64,000 nucleotides of DNA from Echinometra lucunter. Its lineage: Eukaryota > Echinodermata > Echinoidea > Camarodonta > Echinometridae. The first letter of the stretch is position 1. Each line of letters opens with the position of its first letter. Position numbers and translations under genes: made by a program. The DNA lies in NCBI GenBank assembly GCA_029962745.1, contig CM057169.1, forward strand, positions 15,756,078 to 15,820,077, read 5' to 3'. Shown piece after piece: positions 15,001 through 23,900 of this stretch. The notes beneath the pieces are model-generated. The model saw only the letters and a program-made list of their open reading frames with translations, was not told where the DNA came from and made no database searches.

Positions 15001-18000
15001 GAATGTTGGGCAATATATATCATACATGAGCAAAAAGAGAAAAATCCACTGTCAAATTGAGCCCATTCCCATCGCTGTATGGTGTGGCATTCTCGAATTA
15101 GAGCAGTTTAAGTGTAAATAATCATTAAACTCTTTAAATTGGCAGCACAGTGAATAATAAATAATCATTTTTTCTGTGTTCAAATTGGCAATTTCTGATT
15201 CAATTTTACAATTATATTTCATTTTGGTTTGTGTTATATCCATATTTATTTTTTTCAAGCTATGTAAACGTGGAAAAAAAAAATTTGTATTGCCAATTTG
15301 AGGACTGAAGATGAATAATTCAGACCTCAAGAAAGCTCCGTACTGCTATGGGTTAATGGGGATATTTTGGTGTATTGGTCAACACACTTGACTATTATGC
15401 TCGAGGTGCCCGGTTTGAGTCCAGGATCTACCCTAACATTTTTGGGGGTTTTTTGGTCGCATTTTTACTTTCTATTTTCTCTTTAATCCAACCCTCTTCA
15501 TCGACTATCATAACATATAGACAAAAATTGTAATTAACATCCACATTATATGTGTTTAACATGGAAATTGCCTTTTTTTCAGTTTAACATGCAAAGTCAA
15601 TGGGATATTTCATTCAATTGGATAACGCACTTGTCTACAGTGCTGGAAGTACCTGGTTTCAATTCCCTTACAGTCCAAACATTTTTTCTGAGGGTGATGA
15701 TCATGAACAGTTCAAAAGGTCATTAATCAGCATCAAAGTCAGGACAGATCACCAAATTCGTCACGACTCAATGACGAATTCAATTCTCGTTCAGATTTAT
15801 TTTGTCTATGAATTCATGAAAATGATGAAATCGTGGATTCTTATTCATCTATGAAAATTATATTCAATTTTTATAATATCAAAAGATCTAGTACAGGTAT
15901 TGTAAGGATTTTTTTTTCTTTATTGTAACATCTCACAAAAGAAGGTAATTCTGCCATGGCAGGCAAGTTGTAGTCAAAGGCAAGTTTTCAGACCCGTATT
16001 CATGTAAAGATAAAGTGTATCTTCTATTTTTAAACTCAATACTTTAAAATATATGTTTTGGCTTGTAATTTGCCATATCAATGTTTGGTTAAACCTCTTA
16101 ACATTGGACTTTCATTGCATCCCATAACGGGTTTATTTTGATAAACTAGCAAATGAAAGTGTTCAGGGGTACCCATCCTACATTAAAAAACTGATTTAAT
16201 GATAATGAATTTAATTAACTCATGATTGTATTTCATGAGCTATTCTTGAGTATGATCTCTCATCATGTCTCGCCACATGTCAACTTTCTAACTGCTTGTG
16301 TGCCTTTGGCCTACACTCGCGCATTAGTTATGCCGATGTTGTCTGAGCTCATCGTATTCAGATGATAATGATGCGGACATGGAAGTCACGTTGTCAGGGA
16401 AGGTAAAACCTTCATAACCTACATGTATTGAAAAATTCCCATTTTTAAATTTGTAGGTCTAACACTAACAGTTAGAATCATAAGTGTTCATAACGTGCTA
16501 AGAATTTAGATAGCAGGGAATAAATACCAGCAAACTCCGAATGAAGGCAGCCGCGCTTGAGAAAGGGTGATTTTGACAGCGTTCAATGTTTTTGTTTACA
16601 CCGTTCCCTGCACAGCTAATGGGAGCAATGTAAATCTAATGTTAGAATCCTAGCAGCTTAATATAAATGTCAGATATAGATAATAGAAAAACAAACATCT
16701 AGCTTGTACAGCTAGTTGTTTTTAACTTGTTTCCTCATCAATCTATTCTGACTGTACGTCTAATTATCAGTAGAGGCACCGGTCTGTAAACAAGGATTGT
16801 CCTCATAAACAAAGACAAATCCCCTGAAATTGTGTCCTCATAAACTGAGATTGTCCTTGTTTATGAGGACATTTTATTTCACCTTGCCCTGCGGGGCTTA
16901 GACGGCAGTTTCAGGCCTCGAGAGTGCTAAAAATAGATTCTGTGTCATGAAATATCCCCAGTTCACCATCTTCTTTCAAGACTTGTCCATCTTCCCACGG
17001 ACTTGTAATGAAACCATATACAACAGTTCCCCCCAGCCATATCAGTCATGTCAAGGCCAACAGAGATCTTCCCACATCACAAGATCTGGACATTGAGGCA
17101 TTAGTTCCTGCATCCAGAACTCAACCTCAAGTAACCTTAAGTAAGTAACCTTAAGTAAGTTTACATTGAGGTAGCACTTTCAACTTGGGTCAGTAATTCT
17201 AAGGAGATTGAACTTTCCCATTTTTTGTGTGTGAAGAAATCCTTATACATGTAAATGAGGACGATCCTGGTTAACAAAGACAATCTGCATAAATTTTTAC
17301 AGACCGGCGCCTCTACTGATTATCCATAGCATTTTGATCAAAATATGGTCTGGATCTGGATCTGGATGTATACAGTGCAGGACCGTTATGGTATAGTGCC
17401 CCGGGTAAGAGAGAGGGCTAACGAAGACTAGTGGTATTGATGAAACTGGTCTTCAACTGCTGCCTTGAAAGTTGCCACTGTTTGTGAAGTTGCTATGGTG
17501 TCTGGAAGATGGTTCCAGTCCACCGTTGTTTGAACAAAAAAAGAGTTCTTATATTGATCTGTACTGAAGTTCTCGACTGCAAAACACTTACTATGGTTTT
17601 GGACTTGCCTTTCAACTAGGTTTGTTGCCTCAAACCCAGCAAATTTCTTGGCTTTGATCTGCCTCTTTTGTCTTGAGGGTCTTATAAAATTATTCAAAGG
17701 GAGGGCTGGTACCAACCCCCCGACCACTTTGAAATAGGTAGAAAGTCTGGCACATTTCCGCCTTGATGCTAGTGTGGGTAAATTGAGGTTTTCCAGCATC
17801 TGTGACATGCTACCAGGATCCCTGGACCTGTAGTCTTTGGTGATGAAACGGGCTCCTCTGCGATGGACTCTTTCAAGGGAGTCAATGTCCTTCTTTAAGT
17901 ATGGATCCCATACTATGGCGCCGTATTCCATAATGGATCTGACAAGAGCAATGTAGGCTGTCCTCTTGCAGTTTACTGGGCAGAAGCTCAGGTTGCGCCT

Positions 18001-20724
18001 AAGGAGTGCAAGTACTGCGTTTGCTTTACGGGTTGTCATAGCAAGATGTGGGCTCCAGCTCAGCTTCTCGTTCAGGATGACTCCGAGGTAAGGATGTTCT
18101 GGTACCTGCTTTAACCCATTCGTGACAGAGGTCCACATTTTAAGGTTTGACCTAATAACTTTTGATGCAGAGCCCTAAAAATTATACCAAATACATGAGC
18201 AGAAAGAGCAAAAAATTCTACACAAACTGTGCCCATTCTGGTTGCGTCAATATTCGTTGTTTGATGCTGAAAAATTTTCAAAGGAAAATAAGCATTAAAA
18301 TCCTTAAATTGGCAATGTGATAGAAAGTTTAAAATCACCGTTTTCCCCTGCAAATTGGCAACTTTTTGACTTCTCATCATAATTTCTGTCAATTTATATT
18401 CATTTCAGATACATGACATTTTATAAGAAAAATGTAGCAATAAAATAAAAATGTTTGTGTTGCCAATTTGAAGAATAAAAGCTGATCAAATCAGGCTTTA
18501 AATAATTCCTGTCACGAATGGGTTGAGATCTGATCTTGTAGCATGTAGAAGTGGGTCGACTTTGTGTTGATACTCAGTTTGTTGCATTTACTAGCATTAA
18601 ACGTCATGCCCCATGTTTCAGCCCACTTCTCTAGTTTGTTGAGGTCATCCTGGAGTATCTGGTGATCTCGTTGTGATCTAATCTGCCGGTAGAGTAAGCA
18701 ATCATCAGCGAATAAACGTACTTGCGATTTGACGCAGGATGGAAGGTCATTTATGTGACAAAGGAAGAGCAATGGGCCGAGGACGGTGCCCTGCGGCACG
18801 CCAGATGTAACAGGTACTGCTGCGGATTGATATCCATCCACTACCACAGACATTTCCCTAGTGGTGAGGAATGTTTGCAGCCATCGATGTAAAGGGCCTT
18901 TGATCCCATAGTTGGCGAGTTTGTGGAGCAACTTGTTGTGTGGGACTGTATCGAAGGCCTTCGAAAAGTCGAGAATGGCAACATCTGTTTGCTTCCTTTT
19001 GTCGTAGGCTGATACGAGATCATGAACAGTGGTGAGGAGTTTTAATCTTGGTTGAGTGACCGGATATAAACCCATGGTTTAGAGATGTTAGGATGTTTTT
19101 TGACTCTAGATGGTCCATCACGTGCTTACAAATGATGTGTTCGAGGAGCTTACAGAGTACAGATGTAAGGGAGACCAGTCTATAGTTTTCGGCCAAGTGT
19201 ATATCTCCCTTTTTGAAGACAGGTGTGATGTTTGCACTAACCCAGTCTGGAGGTAAGGTACCCGTTGACACTGATATTTGGAATATCGCAGTCAGTCCGG
19301 GAGCTAGATCTTTGGAGTATTCCTTCAGGACAATGTTCGGAATGTTATCTGGGCAAACTGCTTTCGAAATGTTGATACCAGCTAATAGCTTTTCAACTCC
19401 TTCAACAGTGATAGTCAGTGGTTCAATCAGGTGTTGATAAGCCTTAGAAGGAGGTAGGTCATTGCTTCCTTTCTTGAAGGCCGACTCAAACTGTCTAACA
19501 AGAATCTGGGCCTTGTCCTTGCTGTCATGTACAAGGCTTCCGTTTCATTTGAGTGGTGGGAGTCCCGTTCTATCTTGTCGTTTGGCTTTGACGTATCTCC
19601 AAAAGGGCTTTGTGTTATTATTGTCAAGCCCTTTAATGATGGATGAATTAACATGTTCTTCTTCCGCTGTACGAAATGCTTTCTTGCATTTTCGTTGAAA
19701 GTCTTTAAATTTGTCCCACTCGTTGTTTCTCTTTGCCTTCTTATACAATCGAGCTTTCCGACGTACCATACGCTTCAGTTGGTGGTTGAACCACGGTAGA
19801 GACTTCCTTCTCTTCACTATCCTTGAGGGGACATTTCTATTAACAATGTCAGCAAGAGAAGTCTTGAAGGTAGACCATAACGAGCATGTGTCCTCTCCTT
19901 GCTTCTTCCTTTCCAGTATATTGGTGGAGAGGTTTAATGCTTCTGCATGGATATTCTTCCAATCTGCCTTAGAGAAGATGTGAAGTTGTCTAGCACTTTG
20001 CGTGGTAAGCTGGGGTAAGACACATAAGTCAGTCACTACCATCGCATGGTCACTGATTCCAGGTACATGTATGCTTGTTGAAGTCTTCACCAATGATGGG
20101 TTATTTGTGAAAACTAAATCGAGCATGCTCTCAAACCTAGTGGGTTGATCATGGACTTGTGTCAGTCCGCATTCAGTGGTAATGTCAATGAGTGCTTGTT
20201 GTATCTCCCTGGTCAGTCATTAGAAGAACACCAAAGAAAAGGCTTGTCAATTTCAAGTGAAATGTGGCCATATCGTGGTTTAGGAAACCACTCGTTCATT
20301 TGACGCACGCACTTGTGTACAAAGAGAATGGAGGTGGAAATAGGAAACCAATGCGTGTGACTGAATAAAGCGCTGCTGTACGAAGTGAACGGTGGTTTCC
20401 TATTTCACGATAATGCCTGAAATGTTAGATGAACAGACATAGCCCCCCCCCCCCTCCCCAGGCATCATACTCTTTCATTCATTCATTCATCCATTTTACA
20501 GTCAATCAAGAGACAAGACGTCATCATCATCATCATGCTCATGTTTTTTGTTATTTTGTCCATCATTTGACAATAACATTCTCACAAACACACACAATGA
20601 ATAGCTGAAATATCAATTTCACACAAAAATGCAAATTAATCACCTCAGCTTGTGCTCTTATGTCATTATCCGGTGACATAAGATTGCCAAGCACCGCCGA
20701 GAATTGTTCTTCTTGCCCCGCCAT
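1..20724 (-). CDS. IPO5: Importin-5 (karyopherin beta-3), N-terminal 622 codons, 14 exons, 3' end outside the window
   Basis: Importin-5 is a HEAT-repeat karyopherin that carries ribosomal proteins, histones and other cargo into the nucleus under RanGTP control. Coding exons in order: 20724-20644, 13377-13300, 12038-11846, 11086-10984, 8050-7954, 7381-7277, 6599-6474, 5752-5632, 4836-4642, 3527-3403, 2515-2426, 1928-1755, 923-705, 159-1. All joins keep phase with GT/AG sites. The order of segments follows recalled vertebrate IPO5: start [20 protein letters not shown], then [17 protein letters not shown], the acidic [20 protein letters not shown] stretch (about residue 311), [51 protein letters not shown] and [18 protein letters not shown]. 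The chosen start at 20724 lies in CAGCATGGCGG; an in-frame upstream ATG (20748) would add eight residues with no family match. The first intron is 7.3 kb. Roughly the last 470 residues, by comparison with the usual length of about 1,100, lie left of position 1. Confidence 0.95.
355..670. repeat. Imperfect trinucleotide (CAC/ATC) repeat in an IPO5 intron
   Basis: About 300 bp of CAC, ATC and ACC triplets with longer imperfect units, in the intron between exons 923-705 and 159-1. The long open frames through it on both strands are low-complexity Gly/Asp, Met/Val or Thr/Ile strings and are not genes. Confidence 0.9.
924..1754. other. IPO5 intron with a decayed palindromic repeat
   Basis: No exon is visible here. 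Around 1010-1110 a segment with TGTCAGTGATTTTCACTGACAA and its inverse resembles the TTTCATAAAACTTGTTATC MITE group seen elsewhere in the window. The rest shows no structure I can name. Confidence 0.5.
3037..3470 (-). repeat. 67-bp minisatellite built from the end of an IPO5 exon and its splice donor
   Basis: The motif CTTGTCT (plus strand) recurs at 3104, 3171, 3238, 3305 and 3439, with a variant at 3372, exactly 67 bp apart. The last unit overlaps coding exon 3527-3403, which ends in codons for LVLPFLIDQ followed by GTAAGTGG. The copies to the left, downstream in the transcript, keep donor-like sequence near 3133, 3200, 3267 and 3334. More decayed relatives seem to continue to about 2770. 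Confidence 0.9.
3561..3802 (+). mobile_element. TTAA MITE family A, truncated copy
   Basis: Starts with CCCATTCGTGACAG after TTAA (3557-3560) and follows the family to the CCCCTGCAAATT motif, then loses similarity. It lies in an IPO5 intron. Confidence 0.85.
3979..4461. mobile_element. pogo-like MITE with TA flanks
   Basis: Left end CAGTGAAACCTGTAAAGACC and right end CAGGTTTGACTG are inverted and flanked by TA. The pair resembles the CAGTNNAAAC... termini of pogo/Tigger-type elements. No transposase frame is visible. Confidence 0.65.
7123..7256. mobile_element. Short palindromic MITE (TTTCATAAAACTTGTTATC type)
   Basis: Outer inverted ends GGACCCTGTTTCATAAAACT and AGTTTTATGAAATGAGGCCC enclose a core with AGCCAATCAGATGCAGGATT. 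Relatives lie at 32449-32594 and 58003-58115, and a more distant one near 1010-1130. Non-coding, in an IPO5 intron close to exon 7381-7277. Confidence 0.7.
8552..8704. mobile_element. Short palindromic MITE with CCAGGGCCCTCTTGC ends
   Basis: Perfect 15-bp terminal inverted repeats (CCAGGGCCCTCTTGC and GCAAGAGGGCCCTGG) bound a 153-bp element. The inner parts are also inverted (AAACGCAA and TTGCGTTTAA). Located in the long IPO5 intron 8051-10983. Confidence 0.7.
10165..10905. repeat. Repeated pogo-like units with GGTCAC..GGGACACAGAAAGTGACC
   Basis: Units containing AAGGGACACAGAAAGTGACC and GACCTCCCTACACAGGTCCT occur from about 10165, about 10290 and about 10820, with a partial start near 10415. 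The first two are spaced by about 128 bp. Each begins with CAGTCAAACCTGTC, like the ends of TA-flanked pogo-like repeats elsewhere in the window. Unrelated sequence at about 10450-10810 separates the last unit. Confidence 0.65.
12819..13224. mobile_element. Tc1/mariner-like MITE with TA target site
   Basis: Terminal inverted repeats starting CACACCTCACAAAAAGTAAC, ending with its inverse, flanked by TA. Arms extend to ACCACTTTGTC. Inside is a second inverted pair around TATTTGCATACAAATCGCC and a T22/G16 homopolymer junction near 13091-13128. No transposase is present. In an IPO5 intron. Confidence 0.75.
13378..14940. other. IPO5 intron 1, left part, no gene seen
   Basis: Contains a short perfect-looking palindrome with GGTGGTCTGTCATTCATGAC (about 13840-13868) and AGGTCATTAGGTCATTGTGA near 14006-14025, which recalls GGTCA-rich repeats elsewhere. 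The remainder is AT-rich without coding or clear repeat structure. Confidence 0.5.
14945..15352 (+). mobile_element. TTAA MITE family B, full-length copy
   Basis: Begins CCCATAGAGATACAG after TTAA (14941-14944) and ends TACTGCTATGGG before TTAA (15353-15356), 408 bp long. Inside are three CAAATTGGCAA-type motifs. Other copies: 34571, 36133 and 51622 (inverted). Confidence 0.85.
16768..17318. mobile_element. 551-bp MITE with ATTAT target-site duplication
   Basis: Left end CAGTAGAGGCACCGGTCTGT and right end ACAGACCGGCGCCTCTACTG are inverted copies. Identical ATTAT flanks are seen at 16763-16767 and 17319-17323. The inner part holds TTGTCCTCATAAAC repeats. No transposase frame. Confidence 0.75.
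17340..20213 (-). mobile_element. Broken, 5'-truncated non-LTR retrotransposon (CR1/jockey-like LINE)
   Basis: Reads on the minus strand in several pieces. From 20213: the end of an APE-type endonuclease with GISDHAMV. About 19545-19075: the front of reverse transcriptase with [12 protein letters not shown] and ENYR. 19075-18512: RT core with [30 protein letters not shown] and the catalytic FADD. 18110-17428: the RT tail with [15 protein letters not shown] and EYGAIVWDP. Frame changes and stops break it, and a family A MITE (18115-18522) splits the RT. Just past the 3' end is a (TCTGGA)n microsatellite, as CR1/L2-type tails often have. It is inactive. The clade assignment is from motif style only. 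It sits antisense to no other gene but in the same sense as IPO5, in intron 1. Confidence 0.88.
18115..18522 (-). mobile_element. TTAA MITE family A, full-length, inserted in the LINE
   Basis: 408 bp. The left end CCCATTCGTGACAG follows TTAA (18111-18114). The right end CTGTCACGAATGGG is followed by TTGA, a one-base change from TTAA. It interrupts the LINE reverse transcriptase, so it is younger than the LINE. Confidence 0.92.
20272..20412. repeat. Inverted repeat beside the LINE
   Basis: ATCGTGGTTTAGGAAACCAC on the left pairs with GTGGTTTCCTATTTCACGAT on the right, about 140 bp in all. It looks like a small MITE. No target duplication could be fixed. Confidence 0.5.
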
Positions 20725-20981
20725 GCTGTCTGAATGAATGGATGACACATTTCCCGCATTTGGATTTTTCTTGCGCGAACTTTGGCCTATCTACCGGAAA
20801 TGGAAGCACTTAAAATAAATTGTCATTAAAAAAGGGTGAATATACAAACGGCCTCCAAAATATTAGTTATTACTTATGATACGAAAAAGAAATTTTCATG
20901 AAAGTTCCAGTAAAAAAATATTAGATCAAAAACAAGATTTACAACTATTACATGAACGAGGACATTTTTCACAGCCGAATC
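20725..20981. promoter_or_regulatory. Bidirectional promoter between IPO5 and the USP gene
   Basis: The two start codons are divergent and 257 bp apart. The interval has TTTCCCGC (20750-20757, E2F consensus), TTGCGCGAA (20771-20779) and ACCGGAAATG (20793-20802, ETS core GGAA). Both start codons lie in ATGGCGG, a YY1-like initiator context. No TATA box is evident at a fixed distance. Motif matches are by eye. Promoter use is inferred from the head-to-head layout. Confidence 0.7.
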
Positions 20982-23900
20982 ATGGCGGAAATGGTGAGTG
21001 ACAAACGCCGAACTTTTTATTTGTAAACAAAGGTTAATGTTTCACATTTGGACTGTCTGTACAGATTTTGAGATGTATTCAGTAAAAACCTGTCATTTTT
21101 TTCGTTTTGAGTGAGTCGTAAGTGTACTTTTGTGTGAAATCGTTGTTGATTCTGCCCTTGATATGCAAGACCAAAGTCCCGTGCGAAATCTTATTTGTCA
21201 AGATTCATTCATTGTGGTTAAGGTTGTGGAGTTATTTTGAGAGTGCGTGCTGCATGCATGCTGCATGCAGTGTTGAAAAGACGGAGGAAGTTTAATGGTG
21301 GTGTGATACCGTGATCATGCACTCTTTCCCATTGAACTCTGCTCTAGAATAAGCTGCGGAAAACCTGGAAAATAGGGGCCGGCCTGCGCGCGCGTGCCAT
21401 TGATTTATACAGTGCAGAGACAGCCGAAACTCGAGCAGGTTACGAGGGACTTGCATGAAAATTTCAAATTGAAAAAATGACATTAAAACACAGATCACTA
21501 AATTAGAAAGAGCGTACTCTAACTAAGATTTTAACTTAAGCCATCATTCACATCATAACTCTCCCTAATAGATGAGATATTACCTTTTAAAGCTCCCCAA
21601 AATGGCATTTAATTATGACACAAAACACTACATGAACAGGCGTATGCTCTACCATTTTTGTGATTTTGTACACAGCACCTGAGCATATATGTTGTGTAGA
21701 TCTACACAGAGACTGCATGGAGTGGAGCATGAGTGCATTAAAAGTTTGCAAACTGTCATAAAATGTACAGTGTTGAGTTGTGTTTTATTATTTACATGTA
21801 TATTTAAAGCTAAATCTATTTTATTTCAAAGAGGATTTACATTATGTTTTGTTTCTTTTCAAACAGCTCAGGAAATTATTGTTATACTTTACAATGTATG
21901 ATTACGCTTCTGGATCTGAAAGGAAAAATAGGCTACTTTAACTGCTTCTTTCTTTTTGTGTGTGAAAGAAAAAACAGACAAAGAGTGGGGATAAATGAAA
22001 ATTATATTTCAATGTCAAAATAAAAAGGACAATGTTTCTTCTTCTTGTAATAATTCCCACTACATAACTGAAAGTAGATTACTTCTTTACTGTATTGCCA
22101 AACAATTTGTCTTAGTTTTTGCAGCCATGTAAATTATCATAATTGTAGTAACTTGCACTATGAACATGGCGGACAAAGAAAGCGGACAAAATAAACAACC
22201 CCTCATTCTACCCTTCACAATGGTTCTGGTAGTCAAAAGAACATCCCTTCACTGCTATTGTCTAAAATATGTGGAACAGGTGTCACATGCATATTCACCT
22301 GAAACTACATGAGTAAACAGAATAGCTGTGAAGGGATGTTCTTTTGACTACCAGAACCATTGTGAAGGGTAGAATGAGAGGTTGTTTATTTTGTCCGCTT
22401 TCTTTGTCCGCCATGTTCATCGTGTTGTCCTATTGTATCAGACATGTCTAGTAAAGTCTTATCCATTTGAATGTTGTGCATGTACATCTGTTCATCCAAG
22501 TTCATCTATCCATCCATAATATTGTCATTAAAATTATGGAAATGCAAGATAAAAGGTCATAAAATTACAAATTTGAAAAACAGAGTCCTCCTTCATGTCC
22601 TTTGATTTGACATTTCTACAATCAACCCTGCAAGTAGAAAAATGAAACATGAATGTTCTGGTATATCTGTATGTTTGAAAGTTTTTAATATAAAAATTAA
22701 TAAATAAAATTGGAAATTATGGGATTTATATTCAGTGATCTATTTTCTCAGAATCTCTGAGAAACAAAACCACAAATGAAATTGTATTTGATGAGAAGCA
22801 TGACCAACAACAGCAAACAAGTTTGATTCTGAAACCAAATCCAAGGCAAGTGATTCAAAATTCACCTTAAAAAAAAAACCACCAAGATTATTCTAAAATA
22901 TATGAAAATGATATTCTTTCACATATTTCTCATAAAGACAATCCATAAATATTTGGGTTGGAAACGGTGGGTTGATGTCAAATCGTTCGAGTCAAACCGG
23001 CACAATCACAGCAGTGATATTTATATTTGGTACGAATATGACCGATAAATTCTCTATTTTTAGGAAATACTCAAATTTTAATGCTGGGAATGAAAATTCG
23101 GTATTTAACAAACAATTATCAGCAGGGTGTCACACCTTGATTTTTGTCACAATTTTCCATTGCCGATTTAGCGTCAGTCCAAAAATAGTGCCCTCTAACG
23201 GTTGTGCAAGTCCATAATCAAGTTCAAAATGACTTTCAAATATGTTTTAATCAGGTAATTATGTTCTGATATTGTTATCTTTTTATTTTAACCCTTCAAA
23301 ATTATTTGAAGCCTTATTTGATCAGCTTTTCTTCTTCAAATTGGCAATAACAGTATATTTCTTTTTGCTACATATTTCTTAAATGACATGTATCTGAAAT
23401 GAATATGAATTTACAGAAAGATGCTGAGAAGTTAAAAAGTTGCCAGTTTGCATGGAAAAGCAGTGATTTTGGATTTTCAATCACATTGCCAGTTTGAGGA
23501 TTTTAGTGCTTATTAAAAAAATTCAATATCAAAGGACAACTACTGACACAATTAGAATGTGCACATTTTTTGCACGTGTATTTGGTATGTTTTACAGGGC
23601 TCCTTCTGTATCAAGTTACTGGGCCAAACTACACAGTATGGAATCCTTTCATGGATGGGTTAATGTGGAAGTCGAAAATAGTGTGAAGTTGGTTATTTGA
23701 AGAGGAGTCCTTGCAGAGAAAGTTCAGAGAGAGAAATTAATATACAGCACATCTTTCATTTCTAAAAGTTACCTATCAGAATACCGTTTTTGTGTATACA
23801 CGTAGATATGTATTGCACAAATCTGCACACTAGCCACTTCCAGTATATTTTATTTATTTTATTTACAGTTTTATTTAAGCAGGGTAGCCTCTTCAGTTCG

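Noticed and set aside
17428..19075. The LINE as an active element
   Set aside because: Reverse transcriptase is split by a MITE, with additional frame breaks and loss of the 5' half.
19213..19983. Plus-strand open frames of 74-90 codons opposite the LINE
   Set aside because: They are antisense shadows of the reverse transcriptase and endonuclease frames, with no features of their own.
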